NCBI GenBank assembly: GCA_963754125.1
Contig: CAVWEX010000001.1
Span: 434,001 to 498,000 of the forward strand
Length of the DNA: 64,000 nt
Direction of reading: 5' to 3'
DNA from: RPQJ01 sp963754125
Lineage (GTDB): Bacteria > Pseudomonadota > Gammaproteobacteria > Steroidobacterales > Steroidobacteraceae
The first letter of the stretch is position 1. Each line of letters opens with the position of its first letter. The notes under the pieces were generated by a model. That model saw nothing but the letters and a program-made list of their open reading frames with translations, searched no databases and had not been told where the DNA came from. The translations under genes were made by a program, and so were the position numbers. Below, one piece after another: positions 8,955 to 18,261 of this stretch.

Positions 8955-10691
8955 ATGATGACGACCGTAAGGGCAAGCGCCCTGCTCATCCTGCTGCTGG
9001 CGGCGAGCGCCTGCCGCAATCCAGCGACGGCGCCCGAGCCGCCGGCCCGGGCCCCGGCACCCGCAGTTGCCGTCCCACACGCGGCGGGCGTGGCCGCCGC
9101 CAACCCCTACGCCGTCGAGGCGGGACTCGCGATCCTGCGCGCGGGCGGCAGCGCCGTGGACGCAGCCGTCGCCGTTCAGGCGGCGCTCGGCCTCGTCGAG
9201 CCGCAGAGCTCCGGCATCGGCGGCGGCGCCTTCCTGCTGCACTACGACGCGGAAAGCAGCCGCGTGACGGCCTATGACGGCCGCGAGGCGGCACCCGCCG
9301 GTGCCACGCCCGACATGTTCCTCGATGCAGAGGGCCAGCCGCTGCCGTACGCGGACGCCGTGACCAGCGGCCGCGCGACCGGCGTGCCGGGTGCCATGGC
9401 GATGCTCGGCCTCGCGCACGAGCGACACGGGAAGCTGCCGTGGTCCGCGCTGTTCGAGGGCGTCGCGAAGTCGGCCGAGGACGGATTCGTCGTGCCGAAG
9501 CGGCTCGCGCGGTTCGCCAACAGCCAGTTCAAGCAGGCGACGCTGCCCGACGCACGAACTCTGTTCGGACTTCCCGACGGCGGCACCGTGCAGGCCGGCG
9601 ACACGCTGCGCAATCCCGCCTACGCCGCGAGCCTGCGCACGCTGGCGGCGGGCGGACCGCGTGCCCTGCTCGAACCACCGGTCGCCGACGCGATCATCGC
9701 CCGCACCCATGCCGAGCCGCTGCCGGGAACGCTCGTCGCCGCAGACTTCGCGGCCTATCGCCCGCGCGAGGGCACGCCGCTGTGCCGTCCCTATCGCATC
9801 TACGTGGTGTGCGTGCCGCCGCCGCCGTCGAGCGGCGTGTCGCTGCTGCAGATGCTCGCGATCCTCGAGCGCACCGACATCGCAACGCGCGGACCGGCCG
9901 ATCCGCAGGCGTGGTTCCTGTTCGCAGAGGCGAGCCGACTGATGTACGCCGATCGCGACCGCTACGTGGCCGACCCGGCGTTCGTAATGGTGCCGGTGAA
10001 CGGGATGCTCGACCCCACGTACGTGGCGGCGCGCGCGCGGCTCATCGGCGAGCGCGCCGGCGAGCCGCCCGCCGCGGGCGAGCCGCCGGGCCGGATCGCG
10101 GCGCGATTCGGCATGGATGCGACCGTCGAGGCGGCGGGCACCAGCCACTTCGTGGTCGTGGATTCGCGCGGCGACGTGGTGTCCATGACGACGTCGGTCG
10201 AGTCGCTGTTCGGCTCGGGCAGGACAGTCGGCGGGTTCTTCCTCAACAACCAGCTCACCGACTTCTCGTTCCGTGCGCTCGACGACGGCGAGCCGGTCGC
10301 GAACGCGGTGGCTCCAGGCAAGCGACCGCGCTCGTCGATGTCGCCCGTGATCGTGCTCGATGGCGACGGCCGCGTGCTTGCGGCGCTCGGCTCGCCCGGC
10401 GGCTCCGCGATCCTCGCCTACAACGCCAAGACGATCGTGGGTCTTCTGGACTGGGGCCTGACGATGCAGCAGGCGATCGAGCTGCCCAACCTGATCGCGC
10501 GCGGCAAGGATTTCTTCGGCGAGGCCGCCAAGTTTCCGCCCGATGTTCTCGCGGAGCTCGCTGCCCGCGGCGTCGAGGTGAAGCCTGGCCGCGGTGAGGA
10601 GTCAGGCTTGCACGGCGTCGTGCTGCGCGACGCCGGCCGGCTCGAGGGTGCGGCCGATCCGCGCCGCGAGGGACAGTGGCGACAGCCGTGA
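8955..10691 (+). CDS. ggt: Gamma-glutamyltranspeptidase, probable lipoprotein
   Basis: Ntn hydrolase that transfers or hydrolyses gamma-glutamyl groups, for example from glutathione, in the periplasm. Recognised blocks: AVDAAVAVQAALGLVEPQSSG, YDGREAAP, the autocleavage/nucleophile site GTSHFVVVD (Thr before SH starts the small subunit), and the loop GKRPRSSMSP followed by LGSPGGSAI. The reading frame is intact (578 aa), a useful contrast with its neighbours. Start 8955 (ATGATG) is preferred over the upstream TTG at 8937 because it begins directly with the signal sequence. The signal ends LLLAASAC, so the Cys may be lipidated although Ala at -3 is not ideal for a lipobox. Confidence 0.9.
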   Translation: MMTTVRASALLILLLAASACRNPATAPEPPARAPAPAVAVPHAAGVAAANPYAVEAGLAILRAGGSAVDAAVAVQAALGLVEPQSSGIGGGAFLLHYDAESSRVTAYDGREAAPAGATPDMFLDAEGQPLPYADAVTSGRATGVPGAMAMLGLAHERHGKLPWSALFEGVAKSAEDGFVVPKRLARFANSQFKQATLPDARTLFGLPDGGTVQAGDTLRNPAYAASLRTLAAGGPRALLEPPVADAIIARTHAEPLPGTLVAADFAAYRPREGTPLCRPYRIYVVCVPPPPSSGVSLLQMLAILERTDIATRGPADPQAWFLFAEASRLMYADRDRYVADPAFVMVPVNGMLDPTYVAARARLIGERAGEPPAAGEPPGRIAARFGMDATVEAAGTSHFVVVDSRGDVVSMTTSVESLFGSGRTVGGFFLNNQLTDFSFRALDDGEPVANAVAPGKRPRSSMSPVIVLDGDGRVLAALGSPGGSAILAYNAKTIVGLLDWGLTMQQAIELPNLIARGKDFFGEAAKFPPDVLAELAARGVEVKPGRGEESGLHGVVLRDAGRLEGAADPRREGQWRQP

Positions 10692-10732
10692 GCCGACCAG
10701 GGGCGGGCCGCGCTGACGTGTTGAACGTGCGC

Positions 10733-11098
10733 CTACAGCCGAAAGACGGAGACGAGAATCAGGAGCGCGAGCTGTGCAATGGGGAGCGCCAGTGATACGA
10801 CGAGCAAGCGACCCACGTAGGGTGACGCGGGCGTGTTCCGACGAGATCGGATTAGCAGGATATTGAGCAGCGCTGTGAGTGGAACTCCCAGTACAGCCAG
10901 CAGCATTGCGCCCAATCCAACGAACGATCCACCGCCGCTGCTCGCCAGAATGATTGCGTACGAAAAGGCAATCTGGAAAAGGAAGACTCCACCGACAGCA
11001 ACAAGATAGCGCAACGGCAACTCCCATCTGACAGCTGACTTTGAGTCCCAGGCGACAGTGCTACGGCGCGCCGTCAGGCGGACGCATGGTGTGCTCAA
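10733..11098 (-). CDS. Small hypothetical membrane protein
   Basis: Not recognised. The 121-aa product has three or four hydrophobic segments (LRYLVAVGGVFLFQIAFSYAII, FVGLGAMLLAVLGVPLTALLNILL, LLVVSLALPIAQLALLILVSVF), so an inner-membrane location is likely. Base composition is less GC-rich than its neighbours and codon use is less biased, which may indicate a recent arrival or a weakly expressed gene. The true start is uncertain; an internal start just before VRWELPLRYL would give a compact protein of roughly 98 aa. It lies downstream of the cyanophycin operon on the same strand and could be its last gene. Confidence 0.5.
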   Translation of the reverse strand: MSTPCVRLTARRSTVAWDSKSAVRWELPLRYLVAVGGVFLFQIAFSYAIILASSGGGSFVGLGAMLLAVLGVPLTALLNILLIRSRRNTPASPYVGRLLVVSLALPIAQLALLILVSVFRL

Positions 11099-11116
11099 CG
11101 GTCGCCTGAACCAGGC

Positions 11117-12859
11117 TCACCGATCCGCGTCGGCACCACCGCGACGAGCGATCATCTCCACGACCTCGGCACGCGCGGCCAGTCCGTGCACGGGCAGCAC
11201 CAGCACGTCGCCGGATCGCGCCCAGTCGAGCGCGACGCGTGCCGCCGCGACCTCGTCAGGCTGCTGCGGCAGCGCCGCCGCAGGCAGGCCCGCCCGCAGC
11301 AGTGCATCGCGCAGAATGCGCGGAACCTCTCCAGGCGCACGGCCTCGCAGGTAGCCCTTCAGTTCCTTCAGCACGACCAGCGCCGGCGCAAACTCCGCCG
11401 CGACTTGCGCGAGGCGCTCGATGTCGGCGTCCTCGCGATTGCCGGCGTGCCCCAGGATCAGGCCGAGCCGCCCACGGCCCGCACGCAGGCCCTCGGCCAC
11501 CCCGAGCAGTCCTCGCAATCCCTCGGCGTTGTGGGCGTAGTCGACGATCACTTGAACGCCGCCGGTCTCGAAGCGCATCAGACGGCCGGGATTGTCCTGC
11601 GCGTCCTTGCCGAAGCCCGCGAACACCCTCGCGACCGTTTCGGGCTCGACGCGCATCGCTGCCGCCGCAAGCGCCGCGGCCGCCAGGTTGGCGACGTTGT
11701 ACGCGGCGCGCCCACCCATCGCGATCGGCATGCCGGCAACGGGGCCGAGGTCGTGCTCGATGCCCTCGCGCGCGAGCAGCAGCCGACCGGAACGGACACC
11801 GCAGGTTGCACCGCCCGCCCCGCGATGCTGCATCAGGAGAACGTCGTCCGCGTCCTTCGCGAACCAGCCGAGCGGCAGGTCGCGGCCGAAGCGTCTGGCA
11901 AGGCCCGGCGCCTTGGCTCGCAGCGTGGCGTCGTCGGCGTTCAGTACCAGCAGTCCCCCGGACGGGACGACCGCGCCCACGGTGAGCTTCACGTCCGCGA
12001 GCGCCTCGAGATCGTGGATGCCGTATTCGCCGAAGTGATCGGCGCTGACGTTGGTGACCACCGCCACGTCGGCGCGCGCCACGGCGAGTCCGCGGCGCAG
12101 GATGCCGCCGCGCGCCGTCTCGAGCACGGCCGCCTCGACGCGGCGGTCGCGCAGCACGGTGCGGGCGCCCACGGGGCCCGAGTAGTCGCCGCGCTCGATC
12201 CACACGTCGTCCACGAACAGTCCGTCGGTGCAGCTGTAGCCGGGCCGGCGACCCTGCGCGCGGTTACAGGCCGCGATCAGCCGCACGGTCGTGGTCTTGC
12301 CGTTGGAGCCGGTGACCAGCGCGGTGGGAACGCCGTGCAACTCCGTCCAGGGCACGTCGGCCACCGCAGGCAAGGCGTCGAGCGCGTAGCGACGGCTGCC
12401 GGCGCCGGTGCCGATCGAGAGTTCCTCGTCGTCGAGCAGCCACGGCAGGCCGCGAGCGTGCGCGGCCTCGGTCAGCTCGCGCAGCGGCACCCGGCGTTCG
12501 AATTCAGCGAGTCGCGCGAGACGCTCCAGCGCCGCAGCCTCGTCGATCTCGGGCGGCCCTGCGTCGGCGGGCCCATGGGACTCCTCGAGCGCAGCCGCCA
12601 CGAGCGCTTCGCGCAGCCCCGGCCAGCGCTCGGGAGCGCGCGCCTGCAGCGCCGAGCACAGCGCCCATTCGTTGACCTCGGTTGCGGTGAAGAGCTGGTC
12701 GAACGGGGCGGCGAGCGCGAGCGAGCTGCCGTCGCCGTGCGGACGCGCTGCGATTTCGGCCTCGGTGGTCCAGCCGAGTCGTGCCCGTGCCCGCCCGACG
12801 CGCGCGGTCCAGTCGGCGATGAGGGCCGCGTCGGCCTCGACTCCGGCGACCTCGAGCAC
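11117..12859 (-). CDS. Stand-alone Mur ligase-like protein of the cyanophycin operon
   Basis: ATP-dependent amino-acid ligase fold related to MurC-F and to the C-terminal (M) domain of cyanophycin synthetase. The P-loop is VTGSNGKTTTVRLIAA. ETARGGILRRGL, TNVSADHFGEYGI and VDYAHNAEGLRGLL match the corresponding parts of the CphA M domain, but the ATP-grasp domain is absent. The N-terminal ~190 residues are specific to this subfamily. The annotated start is GTG 12859, but the frame stays open and protein-like (LPFDDSRRLTGPNLFFASPGA) back to a CTG at 12940 that overlaps the cphA stop, so the real start may be there. Likely cyanophycin-related; its exact reaction is unknown. Confidence 0.8.
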   Translation of the reverse strand: MLEVAGVEADAALIADWTARVGRARARLGWTTEAEIAARPHGDGSSLALAAPFDQLFTATEVNEWALCSALQARAPERWPGLREALVAAALEESHGPADAGPPEIDEAAALERLARLAEFERRVPLRELTEAAHARGLPWLLDDEELSIGTGAGSRRYALDALPAVADVPWTELHGVPTALVTGSNGKTTTVRLIAACNRAQGRRPGYSCTDGLFVDDVWIERGDYSGPVGARTVLRDRRVEAAVLETARGGILRRGLAVARADVAVVTNVSADHFGEYGIHDLEALADVKLTVGAVVPSGGLLVLNADDATLRAKAPGLARRFGRDLPLGWFAKDADDVLLMQHRGAGGATCGVRSGRLLLAREGIEHDLGPVAGMPIAMGGRAAYNVANLAAAALAAAAMRVEPETVARVFAGFGKDAQDNPGRLMRFETGGVQVIVDYAHNAEGLRGLLGVAEGLRAGRGRLGLILGHAGNREDADIERLAQVAAEFAPALVVLKELKGYLRGRAPGEVPRILRDALLRAGLPAAALPQQPDEVAAARVALDWARSGDVLVLPVHGLAARAEVVEMIARRGGADADR

Positions 12860-12936
12860 CGCGCCCGGCGAGGCAAAGAACAGGTTGGGTCCGGTGAGGC
12901 GCCGCGAGTCGTCGAACGGCAGTGGATTCGGCGCGC

Positions 12937-15823
12937 TCAGTCTTCGGTCTCCGGCGCGATGCGGATGCCGCGCTCGTCGCGGATCAGGCCCTCGAGGTTG
13001 AGGGCGGGCTCGCCGATCGGGGCGATCCCGGCTGCATTGGCCGCGGCGTCTGCCGGACCGTCACCCGCCCGTCGTTCACTCGCGCCCATTCGCGTGCGAA
13101 CCGCCGGGGCGGCGAGCGAACCCTCGTCCGCAAGCGCCACGACCTCCGCGGACGGCTCTGCGTCAGCGGCGCCGTCCGGCTTGAACTTCGTGATCTGCTT
13201 CCACGAGCGCACCAGCGCGTCGGCGAAGATCAGCAGCAGGTCGCCCGGCTGGCCCATGCGCAGTGCCGCGTCGATCGCCTCCTGCTCGTCGGGGATGATC
13301 GAGATCGCCTCCTCCGGCACGCCGGTGGCGCGCAGCGCCGCGGCCTGCAGGCGCGGCACCTCGTCCGACGCGCGGTCGCGCAGGCTGTCGTCGCGGCGGC
13401 AGACGTAGTGGTCGAAGCGGCCCGCGACCGCGTGTGCGATGGCGACGAGGTCCTCGTCGCGCCGGTCGCCGGGCCCTGCGAGCACGACGATGCGACGACC
13501 GGTCACGTCGAGCCGCTGCGCGAGATCGGCCATCACGCCGACGGCGTGCGCGTTGTGGCCGTAGTCGAACAGCACCTTGAAGGGGTGCTCGTCGTACACG
13601 TTCATGCGCCCGGGCGCCTGGAAGAACGTCGAGCCGAAGGTCCGAAGGCCCTGGCGGATCGCGTCGAGCTTGATGTCGAGCGAGAAGGCCATCGCCGCGG
13701 CGAACATCGCGTTCTGCACGTTGTGCAGCGCGCGTCCCTCGAGCGTGGCCGGGATCAGGTGCGTCCAGACCAGCGGGATGTGCCGGCCGCGTTCATACAG
13801 CGTGATCATCTGGCCGTTCACGCCCGCCTCCAGCGCACAGGCGCGCCCCCCGGCGCGGATGTGCTCGCGCACCAGCACGTGCTGCGGGTTCATCGTGACG
13901 TAGCAGATGTTCTTCGCCTCGGTGTAGCCGGACATGCGCAGCACCAGCGGGTCGTCGGCGTTCAGCACCGCGCAGTCGGTGGCGACCTCGACGACGATGC
14001 GCTTCACCTCGGCGAGTTGCTCGAGCGTGTCGATGCCCTTGAGCCCGAGGTGGTCGGCCTGCACGTTCACCACTGCGCCGACGTTGACCTCGCTCACGCC
14101 CATGCCCGCGCGCAGCAGGCCGCCGCGCGCCGTCTCGAGCACCGCGATGTCGATCTGAGGATCGGCCAGCACCATGCGGGCCGAGACCGGGCCCGTCATG
14201 TCGCCCTGCACGGTGCGGTGGCCATCGATGTATACGCCGTCGGTGGTGGTGAGGCCCGGCGTGTAGCCCGCCATCTTGGTGATGTGGGCCAGCATGCGCG
14301 CCGTCGTCGTCTTGCCGTTGGTGCCGGTGACCGCGGCGATCGGCACGCGCGACGGCGCACCAGCCGGGAACAGCATGTCGATGACCGGCCCGGCCACGTC
14401 GCGCGGCGCGCCGTCGCTCGGCGCCACGTGCATGCGAAAACCAGGTGCCGCGTTCACCTCGCAGATGCCGCCGCCGATCTTGCGGTAGCTCTGGGTGATG
14501 TCGTTCGTGAGGAAGTCCACGCCGCCCACGTCGAGACCGATCGCCCGCACCGCGCGCTCGGCCATCTCGCGGTTGTCGGGGTGGATGACGTCGGTGACGT
14601 CCGTGGCGGTGCCGCCGGTGGAGAGGTTGGCGGTGGAGCGCAGGTACACCGCCTGGCCCTCGCTCGGGCACCGACTCGGGCGGTCAAGGCCCGCGCGCTC
14701 GAGCATCTTCGCCGCCTGCGCGTCGAGCTCGAGCCGCGTGAGCACCTTCTCGTGGCCGACGCCGCGGCGCGGATCCTGGTTCACGATCTCCACGAGCTCG
14801 GCGACCGTGTGCACGCCGTCGCCCACGACGTGTCCGGGCGTGCGTCGCGTGGCGGCGACGAGCTCGCCCGTTCACTACAAGCAGTCGATGATCATCCCCC
14901 TCGAGGAAAGTCTCGACGATCACCGAGCGAGAGTGCTCGCGCGCGGCCAGGAAGCCCTGCGCGACCTCCTCGTCCGTCGTGAGGCGGATCGAGATGCCGC
15001 GGCCGTGGTTGCCGTTGTAGGGCTTCGTGACGACCGGGAAACCGATGCGCCGCGCCGCACGCACGGCCTGGCCCTCGGTCTGCACGAGTTCCTGGCGCGG
15101 AACCGGCAGGCCGAGCGTGGCGAGGATCTTGTTGGTCTCCTCCTTGTCGCTCGCGAGCTCGACCGCGATGTGCGGCGTGCGGCCGGTGACCGTGGCCTGG
15201 ATGCGCTGCTGGTAGCGGCCGTGGCCGAGCTGCACCAGCGACTGGTCGTTGAGCCGCAGCCACGGGATGCCGCGCGACTCCGCGGCCTTCACGAGCGAGG
15301 CCGTCGAGGGCCCGAGCGCGCGGCGCTGCGCGAAGCGGATGAACTCGTCGCGGGCCTCGGGCCAGGTCCAGCCCTCGGGAACGCTGTCCGCCGGGCGGAT
15401 CGCCTCGGGCAACAGCGAGCACAGCAGGCGCAGGCCGAGCTCGCCCGCCGCGATGCCCTCGTCGCGCTGCGCATACTCGTACACCACCGTGTACACGCCG
15501 GGGCGGCCGGCGCCCCGCGTCTTGCCGAACGTGACCTCCTCGCCCGCCACGTTCTGCAGCTCGATCGCCACGTGCTCGAGCACGTGGCCGAGCCAGGTGC
15601 CCTCGTCTTCGCGCATGCGCCGGAAGAAACCGCCGGGCTCGCCGTAGGAGCAACCGTGCTCGGCGAGACCGGGCAGTGCCTCGGCGAGCGCATCGACGTA
15701 CTCCGCACCCAGCCTTCCAGTCGGCCAGGCCTCGAGTGCACCGAGGTCCAGCTCGAGGCGGATCACCGGGAAGTGGGCGTACAGGGACGGGCCGACGTAC
15801 ACCGATCGGTCGAGGATGCGCAT
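12937..15823 (-). CDS. cphA: Cyanophycin synthetase, frame broken near 14873
   Basis: Makes cyanophycin (multi-L-arginyl-poly-L-aspartate), a nitrogen and carbon reserve, adding Asp and then Arg at the cost of ATP. The N-terminal domain starts MRILDRSVYVGPSLYAHFPV. The ATP-grasp domain shows SDKEETNKILATLGLPVP, VTKPYNGNHGRGIS and LRSTANLSTGGTATDVT. The Mur-ligase-like domain shows VTGTNGKTTTARMLAHI, ETARGGLLRAGMG and DYGHNAHAVG. One extra G near 14873 (GGG for GG) breaks the frame inside the ATP-grasp domain: VVNG should continue ELVAATRRTPGHVVGDG. Total about 962 aa, slightly longer than usual owing to an Ala/Glu-rich C-terminal tail. It follows cyanophycinase by 6 bases. Confidence 0.92.
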
Positions 15824-15829
15824 GCCGGG

Positions 15830-16670
15830 CTATTCCTTCGGCTGGTTCAGCGAACCGGCGGACGCCACCCGCGTGTGCAGGTTGAACGTCGCGCCCGCGA
15901 CCAGCACGTGCAGCCGCAGGCCGAGCATGCAGACCGGCTGGCCCTCGACCACGCTGTCCATGGACGAGTAGCTGACGTCGGATGCGTCCACGATCGTGAC
16001 GCCGCCGCTGCCCTCCACCTCCACGGTCTCGTCCGGTCCGATGAACGCAGCGGTGTCCTCGTCGAGCCCGATGCCGACCGCGAAGGGGTTGTAGGCGAGC
16101 GCGGTGAGCAACCGCCCGAGGCGGTCGCGCTGGCGGAAGTGCTGGTCGATGATGAAGCGATTGGTGAGTCCGAGGCCCGGCGCGAGGCGAACGCTGCCGG
16201 AGATCACGGAGGAGCCCTCGTCGCCGAACGCGATCATGTGCTCGCTCAGGATGCTGGCGCCGGCGCTGGTGCCGCCCACCGTCACGCCGCCCGCGTTGCG
16301 CGTGCGCACGAGCTTGGCCACCGGCGTGCCGCCGAGCAGCGTCGTGAGCCTGAGCTGGTTGCCGCCGGTGAAGAAGATGCCGGTCGCCTCCTCGAGGCGC
16401 TTGAGCCGGCCCGGCTCCTGGCAATCGCGACGCGTGTCGAAGTCCATCACGTCGACACGCGCGGCGCCGATGCCGCGGAACAGCTTCTCGTAGCGCGGAC
16501 CGGTCTCGTGGAGCCGGCTCGCGGTGGGGATCACCACGATGTCGGCGTCACGATCCGCCCGCACAGCGCACGAAGCGCTCGAGGATGTGGCGGTCGTTTT
16601 CCTTGTTCTCGGCGCCGCCGATCGGAATGATCCAGCCGCGGCTCGCGCCTTCAGGGACGATGCTCGGCAT
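15830..16670 (-). CDS. cphB: Cyanophycinase, frame broken near 16555
   Basis: Serine-type exopeptidase that hydrolyses cyanophycin to beta-Asp-Arg dipeptides. The nucleophile elbow is VGGTSAGAS, preceded by IFFTGGNQLRL and followed by IIDQHFRQRDRLGRLL and AVGIGLDEDTA, all typical of CphB. The start is ATG 16670 (MPSIVPEGASRGWIIPIGG), preceded by a GGAG ribosome site and a TAAGAT -10-like box. A one-base change near 16555 disrupts the frame between LERFV and DADIVVIPTASR. About 280 aa. First gene of the cphB-cphA-Mur ligase operon, so breakdown and synthesis enzymes are co-transcribed. Confidence 0.9.
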
Positions 16671-16730
16671 CCGTGACAACTCCAGGTTGGGCGGTCGGTA
16701 TCTTATCGCCTGGCGCGGGCGGCAGCGGGG

Positions 16731-18089
16731 TCACCCGCCTCCGGCGCTCCCGCGGGGCTTGTTCAGGCCGAAGATGCGCAACTTGCGGTAGAGCGTTCGC
16801 TCGCTGAGTCCGAGCGCGAGCGCGAGCTCCTGGCGACTGCCGGTGTGTCTCGACAGCGCATGCGCCAGCGCGTCGCGCTCCGCGCTCTGGAGGGTACTGC
16901 CCGCGGGTGCGCCGCCCGGTGCCGCGGCGGGCGTGCCGCCCGGGGTCACCTGCGCGACCACCTCCGGCGGCAGGTGCCTGAGTTCGATCCGGTCGCCGTC
17001 CGAGAGCAGGCTCGCGCGCTCGACGATGTTGCGCAGTTCCCGCACGTTGCCCGGGTAGCCGTAGGCGACGAGCGCGCGGCGTGCGGCCTCCTCGACGTGG
17101 AAGCGCCGGCCGGGATGCAGCCGTGCGAGCAGCGATTCCGCGAGCAGCAGGATGTCCTCGGACCGCTCGCGCAGGGTCGGCACCTGCACCGGATAGGCGC
17201 TGATCCGGTAGTAGAGATCGCTGCGGAAAATGCCGTCCAGCACCATCTTCCGGAGGTCGCGGTGCGTGGCGGCGACGAGGCGGAAGTCCGCACGCAGGGG
17301 CACGACGCCGCCCACGCGCCGGTACGTGCTGCTCTCGATCAGGCGCAGCAGCTTCACCTGCTGCGCGAGCGGAATGTCGCCCACCTCGTCGAGGAACAGG
17401 GTCCCGCCGCTCGCGGCTTCCACGAGGCCCAGCTTGCGCGCGGTGGCGCCCGTGAAGGCACCCTTCTCGTGACCGAACATCTCGCTCTCGAACAGGGTCT
17501 CGGTGAGGCCCGAGCAGTCCACGGCGACGAAGGGGGCGGTCGCGCGGCGGCTGCCCTCGTGCACCAGTCGCGCGATCAGTTCCTTGCCGGTGCCCGTCTC
17601 GCCGAGCAGCAGCACCGAGGTCTCGGTCGCCGCCACGCGCCCCACGAGCTGCAGCATCTGGCGGAAGCGCGGCGCCCGGCCAGTGAGTCCTTCGGACGAG
17701 GCGCCGGCGCGGGCCGTCGGCAGCGACTGCATGCGCTCGACGAAATACTTCACCTCACCCGACCCGTCGCGCACCGGGTTCAGCTCAACCTGCACGTGCT
17801 CTTCGCCGCGCGGCGTGTGGTGAATGTGCAGGACGTGCTCCGTGCGCCTCGAGGCGAGCGCCGTCCGCCGCGGACACGCCTCGCCTGCCTCGTCGCAGGG
17901 CTGCGCGAAGTGGTGCGAGACCTCGTAGCAGTGGCGACCGACCACCGACTCGCTCGGCGCGTACGCGTCCCGGTAAGGCTTGTTGGCGGCGAGGATCCGG
18001 TAGTCGAGATCCATCAGGATCCGCGGCTCGTCCAGGCTGTCGATGAACGAGACGAGCTCCGGAAGCACGTCGTGGCCAGTACGACTCAT
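16731..18089 (-). CDS. FisR-type sigma-54-dependent activator with cysteine-bearing PAS domain
   Basis: Transcriptional activator with three parts: a PAS-like sensor (residues 1-120), a central AAA+ domain (about 140-370) with Walker A GETGTGKE, the sigma-54 contact loop GAFTGA and the Walker B region GGTLFLDEVGD, and a C-terminal Fis-type helix-turn-helix (ELALALGLSERTLYRKL). The sensor contains Cys54, Cys65 and Cys72; the spacings of 11 and 7 equal those of Cys53/64/71 in Cupriavidus FisR, which detects sulfane sulfur and turns on persulfide dioxygenase. The gene faces a persulfide-dioxygenase-like gene with a sigma-54 promoter, which supports the same role. Intact frame, 452 aa. Confidence 0.88.
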   Translation of the reverse strand: MSRTGHDVLPELVSFIDSLDEPRILMDLDYRILAANKPYRDAYAPSESVVGRHCYEVSHHFAQPCDEAGEACPRRTALASRRTEHVLHIHHTPRGEEHVQVELNPVRDGSGEVKYFVERMQSLPTARAGASSEGLTGRAPRFRQMLQLVGRVAATETSVLLLGETGTGKELIARLVHEGSRRATAPFVAVDCSGLTETLFESEMFGHEKGAFTGATARKLGLVEAASGGTLFLDEVGDIPLAQQVKLLRLIESSTYRRVGGVVPLRADFRLVAATHRDLRKMVLDGIFRSDLYYRISAYPVQVPTLRERSEDILLLAESLLARLHPGRRFHVEEAARRALVAYGYPGNVRELRNIVERASLLSDGDRIELRHLPPEVVAQVTPGGTPAAAPGGAPAGSTLQSAERDALAHALSRHTGSRQELALALGLSERTLYRKLRIFGLNKPRGSAGGG

Positions 18090-18106
18090 CGTGGAGATCT
18101 GCTGCC

Positions 18107-18155
18107 AGCGCCTGCCAATTTTGGGGCCCCAATTCTGCCATTACTGGCAGGCGCT
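18107..18155. promoter_or_regulatory. Probable upstream activator sites for the sigma-54 activator
   Basis: Two similar dyads lie about 23 bases apart: CTGCCA-N4-TGGGGC (18112-18127) and the perfect CTGCCA-N4-TGGCAG (18135-18150). An outer perfect 11-base inverted repeat (AGCGCCTGCCA at 18107-18117 and TGGCAGGCGCT at 18145-18155) encloses them, with a TTGGGGCCCCAA palindrome between. Their centres are about 118 and 141 bases upstream of the predicted start of transcription of the divergent gene, the usual place for bacterial enhancer sites. Binding by the adjacent activator is inferred. Confidence 0.65.
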
Positions 18156-18234
18156 CGCCGGAGATTCGCCGACCCGGACCGGCGGTGCGTGGCAGACAGG
18201 CGCCCCGGGGCCGGGTACCGGATCACTGCGGCGT

Positions 18235-18250
18235 TGGCACGGCATGTGCA
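18235..18250 (+). promoter_or_regulatory. Sigma-54 (-24/-12) promoter
   Basis: TGGCACG-GCAT-GTGCA matches the consensus TGGCACG-N4-TTGCW at all but one position and has the obligatory GG-N10-GC spacing (GG 18236-18237, GC 18248-18249). The predicted transcription start is about 18261. It drives the persulfide-dioxygenase-like gene and NifX-domain gene and rules out the much earlier start codons in that frame. Confidence 0.8.
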
Positions 18251-18261
18251 ACAAGTCGGGC

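Noticed and set aside
18043..18261. Upstream starts (18043, 18244) for the persulfide-dioxygenase-like gene
   Set aside because: They would place the sigma-54 promoter and activator sites inside the coding region; conserved protein starts only after 18262.
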